A stretch of DNA of 64,000 bases, taken from Vulcanimicrobiota bacterium (GTDB lineage Bacteria > Vulcanimicrobiota > Xenobia > Xenobiales > JADMJV01). The stretch lies in NCBI GenBank assembly GCA_017307785.1, contig JAFKGI010000029.1, positions 36,007-100,006 of the forward strand. The letters run 5' to 3'. Shown in pieces: positions 52,279 through 58,017 of the stretch. Each line of letters begins with the position of its first letter. Positions within the stretch are counted from its first letter, which is position 1. Made by a program: the position numbers and the translations under genes. The notes beneath the pieces are model-generated. The model was not told the DNA's origin. It saw only the letters and a program-made list of their open reading frames with translations, and did no database searches.

Positions 52279-54071
52279 TCGGGTTCCGCCAGTTTGTAGA
52301 TGGCCACCGCCTCGGATTTGCCTTTCAGCATGACGGGAGGAAGGGCTTCAAACTGGGCCTGGTCTTTGAGCAGCTCGTAGGTGCTTTCGGACAAGATCAT
52401 GTTGACGTCATACTTTTTGGCCGTTCCCAGCAGACGGGCGGCCACGTTGGTGGTGTCGCCGATGGCCGCCGAAGCGCGTTTCAGCTGGGTGGTGCCGACC
52501 CAGCCAATGGCCACCAGTCCCACGTTGAGGGAGACCTGAACGCGTGAGCCGCCGGCTACTCGGGGCTTCCAGGACTCCTCGAAGAATTCCTGAGCGGCGA
52601 TCAGCTCGTTGGCGGCGCGGAAGGCTTTGATGGCGTGATTGGGATCCTGTTCGCCCGGGTGGGTGCCGAAGCCCAGCATCAAGTAGTCGGCCTGGAAGTC
52701 GTGCACGATGCCGTGCTGGCGGTGGGTGATGTCGGCCACTCGCTTGGAGAAGATCTGGCGGTGCTTCAAGGTCAGCGGGTCGTCTTCCAGTTCTTGCTGG
52801 CGCAGATGCGCCGGTAGCCCCACGAAGACGATGGTGACGATGCGCTCCTCGGCCACGCCGTGGTCCAGGTGAACCTGGCCGGTGGCCAGCATGTGAGCGG
52901 CGGTGGCGCCACCATAGCGCCGCAGGTAAGAGAGGGTGGACCACCAGATTTTGGCGAGAATCCATACGTTCAAGAGAACGACGTAGAGAAAAGCCCAGGT
53001 CAAGGGGACGTAGTAGCCGGCCACAAACGCGAAGGCCGCCACCACCTGGCAGCCGGCGATGGTCAGCACCGCTCGCACCAGCCGTCCAAATCCGGTGGTG
53101 GGGCTGAGCAGCCAGAGCGCCAGGGCGCTCGACATCAGGAAATTCAGCAAGAGGCAGGCCGAACCCGAGACCCAGCGGAGGTAGGGGCCCTGGATCAAGG
53201 TGTCCAGACTGAGAGCGGCGATCTGGAAGTCGCGGAACGGACCCAGGGAGGTGACATGCTCGCCGATGGCCGTCATGGAGTAGTCGCCCATAAAATAGAA
53301 TCGGTCGCGCACCCGCTGGCCGAAGAAGAACTGCATGTCGGCCATTTCGTTCAAATTCAGCGGTTCCATGGGATCGGCCACGGTGGCGTCGCTGTCCACG
53401 CCCAGCTCGACGTGAGCGCGAACCTGCGGATTGTAAGGCAAAATGGGGAACGAATAGCCTTGCGCGTCTTCGTTGACGGGGATGGGCCGGTCGCCGAGGG
53501 TCAGGACATTGCCCTGAACCTGCGGGTCGAGGTCGGATTCGTTGAGAAACCGGGCGTAGAGCACCAACGGTAGACAGGGCACCAGGCCCTGGGGGCTTTT
53601 CAGGGCCAGGTAAACTTCGCGAACGGTGCTGTCGGCGTCGCTTTGCTTCAGGACCAGGGGCGGAGGTTCTTTGGACTTTCCGTCCCAGCGGGGCACGGAG
53701 GTCACGGAGTAGATCAGGTTCTGCTCCAGGCCCTGATTGGCCAGGTCGCGAGGGATGGGCTCCGGCTGGGTGGTGACCCAGCAGGCGGCCGCCGCGAAGT
53801 CCTGGCGCAGGTGGCGCAGCACGTCGACCTGGCGACGGCTTTCGCCGCTCGGGTCGCCGATCAGGGAAATCGATCGATGCAGGCCCGCGTAGCCGCGGTT
53901 GAGGGCGGGATACTTCTTGTGGATCCACTCCGGGATATCGCGGTAGTAGCCGACCAGTCTGTCGTAGAGCGAGAGCTCCACGCGTGGGAACAAGGCCAGG
54001 ATACCGAAAGAGACCAGAGTGAAGCACCAGCCCACCACCAGCTTCCGCAGCAGCGCCTTGAAGTTCGGCAT
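52275..54071 (-). CDS. CHASE2-like class III cyclase, Asn/Arg half
   Basis: The 598-residue product again has an N-terminal membrane helix, a large extracytoplasmic sensory part with CHASE2-like features, membrane helices (about 305-370), and a C-terminal cyclase domain. The first metal Asp is replaced by Gly418 (VFVGLPAH), whereas the second, Asp462 (DFQADYLML), is present. The transition-state residues Asn542 and Arg546 are intact in IGDTTNVAARL. The usual purine-specifying Lys/Asp positions read His and Ala, so the nucleotide product cannot be predicted. Its stop overlaps the start of the partner gene (ATGA). It follows the two FecR genes with one-base gaps. Confidence 0.82.
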   Translation of the reverse strand: MPNFKALLRKLVVGWCFTLVSFGILALFPRVELSLYDRLVGYYRDIPEWIHKKYPALNRGYAGLHRSISLIGDPSGESRRQVDVLRHLRQDFAAAACWVTTQPEPIPRDLANQGLEQNLIYSVTSVPRWDGKSKEPPPLVLKQSDADSTVREVYLALKSPQGLVPCLPLVLYARFLNESDLDPQVQGNVLTLGDRPIPVNEDAQGYSFPILPYNPQVRAHVELGVDSDATVADPMEPLNLNEMADMQFFFGQRVRDRFYFMGDYSMTAIGEHVTSLGPFRDFQIAALSLDTLIQGPYLRWVSGSACLLLNFLMSSALALWLLSPTTGFGRLVRAVLTIAGCQVVAAFAFVAGYYVPLTWAFLYVVLLNVWILAKIWWSTLSYLRRYGGATAAHMLATGQVHLDHGVAEERIVTIVFVGLPAHLRQQELEDDPLTLKHRQIFSKRVADITHRQHGIVHDFQADYLMLGFGTHPGEQDPNHAIKAFRAANELIAAQEFFEESWKPRVAGGSRVQVSLNVGLVAIGWVGTTQLKRASAAIGDTTNVAARLLGTAKKYDVNMILSESTYELLKDQAQFEALPPVMLKGKSEAVAIYKLAEPE

Positions 54072-54072
54072 G

Positions 54073-55140
54073 TTAGCGGGCTGCGGAGATTTCGAAGGTG
54101 GACTGAGCGGCTCCGACTCCCTCCAGGACCTGGTCCTTGTCTCCGACGGGCACCACCCGCCAGAAATAGCGCCCTGGTTTGAGGGGTCGTGCCGTGTCGG
54201 GATAGACGGCCCGCGTGTCGCGCAGGCGGTCGGAGAAAAGAATGTTGCTGAAGGCGCTGGTGTCCGAGACGAAGAGCACGTAGCCGTCCGCTCCCGGCAC
54301 CGTGTCCCAGGAGAAGACGGTGCCGCTGGGTGAGGGCGTCTTGGCGGATAAGCTGAAGCCGCCGCCGGGGCTCATGCCGATGGCGGCTCCGTAGGGAGCT
54401 ACCATGTTGCGGTTGGGGTTCTCGTCGATGCCCTTCATCTCATCGAGGCGACTGAAGAGCGCTTCCAACATGGGACGGATGCGCGCCATCTCCGCCCGGA
54501 TCAGGAAGGCTTCCTTGTGGATGGAGATCTGGTCCGGAGAAAGATGCTCTCTGACGACCGCCTGTTTCTCCGTTGTTTTGACGTCCGGCTTTTCGTTTGT
54601 CCTGAGATGATAGACGTCGCCGGCCTGGGCCACTCCCAGATACTTGGACTGGAGGTCTTTGACTTCGACGGCGCCTTCCATCACGGCCACCTGGGTTTCC
54701 TCGGGCATGGCCTCGATGGTGAACTCCGTGCCCTTGATGCCCAGCGTGCCTCCGTTGGTCTGGATCTCCAGAGGACGAGCCAGGGGCTTCACGGATTTCA
54801 TCCAGATGTGACCGCTGCGCATGACGATTCGCTGGGGAGGCGAGATGGCGTTGACGTTGCGCTCGCTGATGACTTCAATTTCGGTGTCTTTGCTGATGGC
54901 TACCCGTCCGCCGATGGCGAATTCCAGGGCGGCCACCGTCTTGGCGTCCGTCTTGAAGTGGTCGGAAACATAGCCTTCTGTTCCCAGGAAAGCCTGATAC
55001 CACTTGCTGTCGTGGGCACCACGGCGCTGCACGTTGGGAGCGCCGCCGATTCCCTGGATGTTGATCAGCCGCAGGACGGGCTCCTGAGCCCATCCCGCAG
55101 CCGAGGTCAAAATCAGGACCGCGAGTAGTTTGGCTCGCAT
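54073..55140 (-). CDS. Secreted FecR-domain protein
   Basis: The 355-residue product has a Sec signal peptide (LLAVLILTSAAGWAQ) and a FecR-type beta domain: KTVAALEFAIGGRVAISKDTEIEVI, GHIWMKS and LEIQTNGGTLGIKGTEFTIEAMPEETQVAVMEGAVEV. A helical linker follows, then a C-terminal fibronectin-like repeat (FSWDTVPGADGYVLFVSD, LKPGRYFWRVVPVGDKD). FecR domains sense or bind at the envelope. It lies between a paralogue and the cyclase genes with one-base gaps, so the four genes are one operon and the FecR proteins may feed the CHASE2 sensors. Confidence 0.85.
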   Translation of the reverse strand: MRAKLLAVLILTSAAGWAQEPVLRLINIQGIGGAPNVQRRGAHDSKWYQAFLGTEGYVSDHFKTDAKTVAALEFAIGGRVAISKDTEIEVISERNVNAISPPQRIVMRSGHIWMKSVKPLARPLEIQTNGGTLGIKGTEFTIEAMPEETQVAVMEGAVEVKDLQSKYLGVAQAGDVYHLRTNEKPDVKTTEKQAVVREHLSPDQISIHKEAFLIRAEMARIRPMLEALFSRLDEMKGIDENPNRNMVAPYGAAIGMSPGGGFSLSAKTPSPSGTVFSWDTVPGADGYVLFVSDTSAFSNILFSDRLRDTRAVYPDTARPLKPGRYFWRVVPVGDKDQVLEGVGAAQSTFEISAAR

Positions 55141-55141
55141 G

Positions 55142-56377
55142 TTACTTCACGGTGAAGTAGGTCTGCGCGCCGGTTTTGGTCGGCTTGTCCTCGCCGTCGA
55201 GCGGGACGATGCGCCAGAAGTATTTGCCCGGGGTGAGCGGACGGGCCGTAGCCGGGTAATTGATCTGAGTGTTCTTGGTCTGATCCATCCAGACCACTTC
55301 GTTGAGGTTTTCGTCCTTGGAGATCAGCACCGCGTAGCTCTCCACGTCATCAATGCCGTGCCAGGAAAGCTGCGGGAAGGCGCCGGTTTCCTTCGTGGTC
55401 TTGCTCTCCGGAGAGGCGTCGGGTGAGACGTCGTAAGGGAATTCCGGCTTGGGCTTCTCATTGGACTGATGCGATGCGGCGGTACTCAGGCCGCTGCTGA
55501 TCATGCCACCCCAGCCACCGGTATTGATGTGGCCGCCGGCCATACCGGCAGCCGAGTTGGCCGTGCTCCAGAGGGCGGCCAGAGCGGCGGCCGGGTTTCT
55601 CTCGAAGTTGGCGACCGCGTCCACCGTGTAGGAAGCGCCGCTGGCCATGCTGAGCGCACCGCCGAAATAGGGCACATAGGCGGCGCCCGAGAGCATCAAT
55701 TGTCCTTCGGGAGTGCCCTGGAACGAACTGAAGCCCCGGTTGAAAGTGTCCTGGCGGAACTGCTGCACGTCGCTGTGGGGGGTGACGACCGGCGCCTTTT
55801 TCAAGGCCAGCAGGTATTCTTCACCGGGCTTGGCCAGACCGACCACTTTGCCCGATTTGTCGCGGATCTCGACGCCGCCCTGAGAAGAGTTGCTTTCGAA
55901 GCAGCAGACGCGGTCCGTGCCGTCCTGCTGGGTCTCGACGGTGAACTCGGTGCCTTTGATTCCCATAACGCCGCCGTTGGTCTGAATCTCCAAAGGCTGC
56001 TTCAAGGACTTGGCTTCGGCTTTGACCCAGAGGCCGCCGTTTTTCAGGACCACTCGCTTGACGGGCTTGCCGTCCGAGACGGAGCGAGCGTCGATGATTT
56101 CAATGTCGGTGTTCTTGTTGATGCCGACGCGGCCACCGATCAGGAATTCCAGAGCGGCTACGGTGTTGCCGTCGGTGATGTAGTGATCCTGGACGTAGCC
56201 GGTGCTGTTGAGGGTGGCCGGATAGTTTTTGGGATCTTTGGGTTTCTTCTGGACCAAAAATGGTGCTGAACCGTCGCCCACTTTGCTGATGGACTGGACG
56301 CGGCAGACCGGTTCGTCCGCGAAGACGGTGCCCAACATGAGCAGTCCGAAAGTGAGAGTAGCAAGCTTTTTGGACAT
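55142..56377 (-). CDS. Secreted FecR-domain protein, first gene of the cyclase operon
   Basis: The 411-residue product is a paralogue of its downstream neighbour. It has the signal peptide LATLTFGLLMLGTVFADE, the FecR domain (TVAALEFLIGGRVGINKNTDIEII, LEIQTNGGVMGIKGTEFTVETQQD), and the same fibronectin-like end (LTPGKYFWRIVPLDGEDK). A Gly/Ala-rich low-complexity stretch (about 210-300) separates them. The duplication indicates that the two act together. It is the promoter-proximal gene of the FecR-FecR-cyclase-cyclase operon, and its leader contains hairpins and a long-loop inverted repeat. Confidence 0.85.
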   Translation of the reverse strand: MSKKLATLTFGLLMLGTVFADEPVCRVQSISKVGDGSAPFLVQKKPKDPKNYPATLNSTGYVQDHYITDGNTVAALEFLIGGRVGINKNTDIEIIDARSVSDGKPVKRVVLKNGGLWVKAEAKSLKQPLEIQTNGGVMGIKGTEFTVETQQDGTDRVCCFESNSSQGGVEIRDKSGKVVGLAKPGEEYLLALKKAPVVTPHSDVQQFRQDTFNRGFSSFQGTPEGQLMLSGAAYVPYFGGALSMASGASYTVDAVANFERNPAAALAALWSTANSAAGMAGGHINTGGWGGMISSGLSTAASHQSNEKPKPEFPYDVSPDASPESKTTKETGAFPQLSWHGIDDVESYAVLISKDENLNEVVWMDQTKNTQINYPATARPLTPGKYFWRIVPLDGEDKPTKTGAQTYFTVK

Positions 56378-56478
56378 AAAATGACTCCCCGTAGATAGAT
56401 AAAATCAGCTTCCCCTAGAGGCAGGGAAATCCTCCGGTCGCTGAGGCGACGCTTTTCTTCCACGGGGAGCGATGTTGA

Positions 56479-56567
56479 TTTGGGCGCTGCTCCCAGACTT
56501 TCGAACCGAGGGAGGTATGGGGTTCAGGGTGGGGTGGAAACGGTCCGAAAGTCTGGGGGCGCTCAAA
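56479..56567. repeat. Long-loop inverted repeat with a G-rich loop
   Basis: Near-perfect arms face each other (left about 56479-56507, right about 56541-56567). They include a 12-base perfect match CCCAGACTTTCG / CGAAAGTCTGGG. The loop contains four runs of three or more G on the plus strand (56510-56512, 56519-56522, 56527-56529 and 56531-56534), enough for a G-quadruplex. It lies between the small gene ending at 56590 and the FecR operon start at 56377. No T-run follows either arm, so it is not a simple terminator. Confidence 0.6.
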
Positions 56568-56589
56568 CTCTTGAGGGGTCGTGTGCTTG

Positions 56590-56877
56590 TTAGCCGAGCA
56601 TCCAGAGGGAAGCCATGAAGATCAGCATGTAGGTGCCGAACAGTCCGACTTCCACGCTCTGACGAAGCAGGGAAGGCGCCTCTTCGCGCTGACGGAGCAC
56701 GGGCCGCTGCTGCGCAACCCGATCAACGGTGCGTTTTTTCCATCCGTTGCGGGGGCGTTGGCGCAAAAGGCGCGAGGAACTACTTCCCTGACCCCAGCGG
56801 TCGAGAGGTTGCAGGTGCGATTCGAAACGGGTGACCGAGAATTGATTTGGGCAATGCAAAGCAGAGGTCGTGGACAT
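56590..56877 (-). CDS. Probable small protein with C-terminal membrane helix, downstream of lexA
   Basis: An ATG at 56877 has a GGAGAAC ribosome site at good spacing. The 95-residue product is basic and Arg/Gln-rich, and ends in a hydrophobic segment (VGLFGTYMLIFMASLWMLG) that could be a tail anchor or membrane helix. It is on the same strand as lexA and the 55-codon gene before it, 134 bases downstream of the latter. Other open frames overlap the same DNA on the plus strand, so the call is moderate. SOS-linked small membrane proteins that stop division are known in other bacteria (YneA, SidA), which makes the location suggestive. Confidence 0.5.
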   Translation of the reverse strand: MSTTSALHCPNQFSVTRFESHLQPLDRWGQGSSSSRLLRQRPRNGWKKRTVDRVAQQRPVLRQREEAPSLLRQSVEVGLFGTYMLIFMASLWMLG

Positions 56878-57011
56878 GGGTGTTCTCCGGTTCTCAAAGT
56901 TCTGCGGCTACTTCCTGGCTGATTGCTGGAAATGCCGCCGCTGGGCGCACGCGGTGAGCGCGTTGCCTGCTCGTCTCTATGTTTTTCTAAGGGGGATGGA
57001 AAGAGTCGACT

Positions 57012-57179
57012 TTATTTTTCTTGACTCTGATGAGATACGATTTCCGAGCCTGGGAAGAGGGCTTCCGCCTTCAAGACCAGACGCTCATGGACGGTTAAAT
57101 TCGTGGCCGGCTTGGCGCGTTGGGACGCGTTGCGGCGAAAGTCTTTTTCGGGATAAGGGTTCAGGGCAAAGGCCAACAT
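57012..57179 (-). CDS. Probable 55-residue protein directly downstream of lexA
   Basis: An ATG at 57179 follows a perfect AGGAGGT ribosome site and lies 14 bases after the lexA stop, so it is almost certainly in the lexA transcript. The 55-residue product starts MLAFALNPYPEKDFRRNASQ and ends in SEIVSHQSQEK. It is basic in the first half, soluble, and has no membrane helix or Cys. No family is recognised. Its location predicts repression by LexA and induction by DNA damage. Confidence 0.6.
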   Translation of the reverse strand: MLAFALNPYPEKDFRRNASQRAKPATNLTVHERLVLKAEALFPGSEIVSHQSQEK

Positions 57180-57193
57180 AGAACCTCCTGATA

Positions 57194-57814
57194 TTACTGA
57201 TATTTGCGCACGAGGGCTTTCACTTTTCCGAGAAGCTTGAATTCGTTGGCAACGACGATGTCGTCGTAGCGTGGATTGTCAGAGCGCAAACGCACGCAGT
57301 TCTTGTCTGGGAAGTAGCGCTTGCAGGTCGCTTCGTCTTCGAGCAGGGCGACCACGATCTCGCCGCGGTTGGCGGTCTGGGCCCTTTCCACCAGCACCAG
57401 GTCTCCTGGTTGGATGGCTTCGGCCATGCTGTCTCCTTTGACTCGAAGGAAGAAATAGTCTTTTCCAATTCCCAGCCAGTCTTTGGACAAGGGAATCTGG
57501 TCCACAATGTCCTCCTGAGCGAGGATGGGGGCGCCAGCGGCCACGTCGCCTACCACCGGAATCCACTCGGGTTTTTCGGCCGCGGGCATCATCGATGCCG
57601 AGAGTGCCGTGACCGAGAGCGAGCGTGCCAGGCGAGCGTCGCGTTTCAGGTAGCCCTTTTTCTCCAGCGCGTTGAGGTGGCGCTGGGCTCCCTGGGGGGA
57701 CTGAATGTCGAAGTGTTTGCAAATATCGCGGACGGACGGGGGGTAGCCGCGGTCGTTGATGCTGTTGATGACGAAGTCGAGAATTTGCTTTTGTCGATCG
57801 GTCAGGCTTTTCAT
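57194..57814 (-). CDS. lexA: LexA repressor
   Basis: The ATG at 57814 (MKSLTDRQ) is correct; in-frame codons further upstream run across the promoter. The 206-residue product has the winged HTH (YPPSVRDICKHFDIQSPQGAQRHLNALEKKGY), the self-cleavage site Ala93-Gly94 (GDVAAGAP), and the catalytic Ser129 (GDSMAEAI) and Lys165 (EDEATCKRY). It represses SOS genes and cleaves itself when bound by RecA filaments. A GGGAGA ribosome site precedes it. A small gene follows 14 bases after the stop. Confidence 0.95.
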   Translation of the reverse strand: MKSLTDRQKQILDFVINSINDRGYPPSVRDICKHFDIQSPQGAQRHLNALEKKGYLKRDARLARSLSVTALSASMMPAAEKPEWIPVVGDVAAGAPILAQEDIVDQIPLSKDWLGIGKDYFFLRVKGDSMAEAIQPGDLVLVERAQTANRGEIVVALLEDEATCKRYFPDKNCVRLRSDNPRYDDIVVANEFKLLGKVKALVRKYQ

Positions 57815-57848
57815 TTGCAGTGTCTCCCGTGAACGCTTGTCTGAAATG

Positions 57849-57877
57849 ATAGTAGCCGACCGTTCCCCTGTTGTCAA
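57849..57877 (-). promoter_or_regulatory. lexA promoter (-35 TTGACA, -10 TACTAT)
   Basis: Read leftward, TTGACA (57872-57877) and TACTAT (57849-57854) are separated by exactly 17 bases, an excellent vegetative sigma-70 promoter. The -10 lies about 35 bases upstream of the lexA ATG. Confidence 0.8.
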
Positions 57878-57885
57878 GAGTTCAC

Positions 57886-57907
57886 GTATACAACTGTTGA
57901 AGTATAC
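57886..57907. promoter_or_regulatory. GTATAC dyad near the lexA promoter, candidate LexA box
   Basis: Two GTATAC boxes lie ten bases apart with CAAC-A-GTTG between them, giving an imperfect dyad. It sits just upstream of the lexA -35, between lexA and the divergent gene at 58018, where a LexA operator would be expected. It matches neither the E. coli CTGT-N8-ACAG nor the Bacillus GAAC-N4-GTTC consensus, so it may be a lineage-specific box. Confidence 0.5.
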
Positions 57908-58017
57908 GGCGGACCACTGCTGGTAACGGTTTGGGCTGCAAGAAGTGGATAAAGCCTGCCCAGAGGGGCACTCGGGACAGGGGAAGCCGGACACCAGGGT
58001 GGAAGGACCGGGTCTAT

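Noticed and set aside
56581..56922. Plus-strand frame over the lexA-linked small gene
   Set aside because: No good ribosome site and no motif; the minus-strand frame has a ribosome site and a membrane helix.
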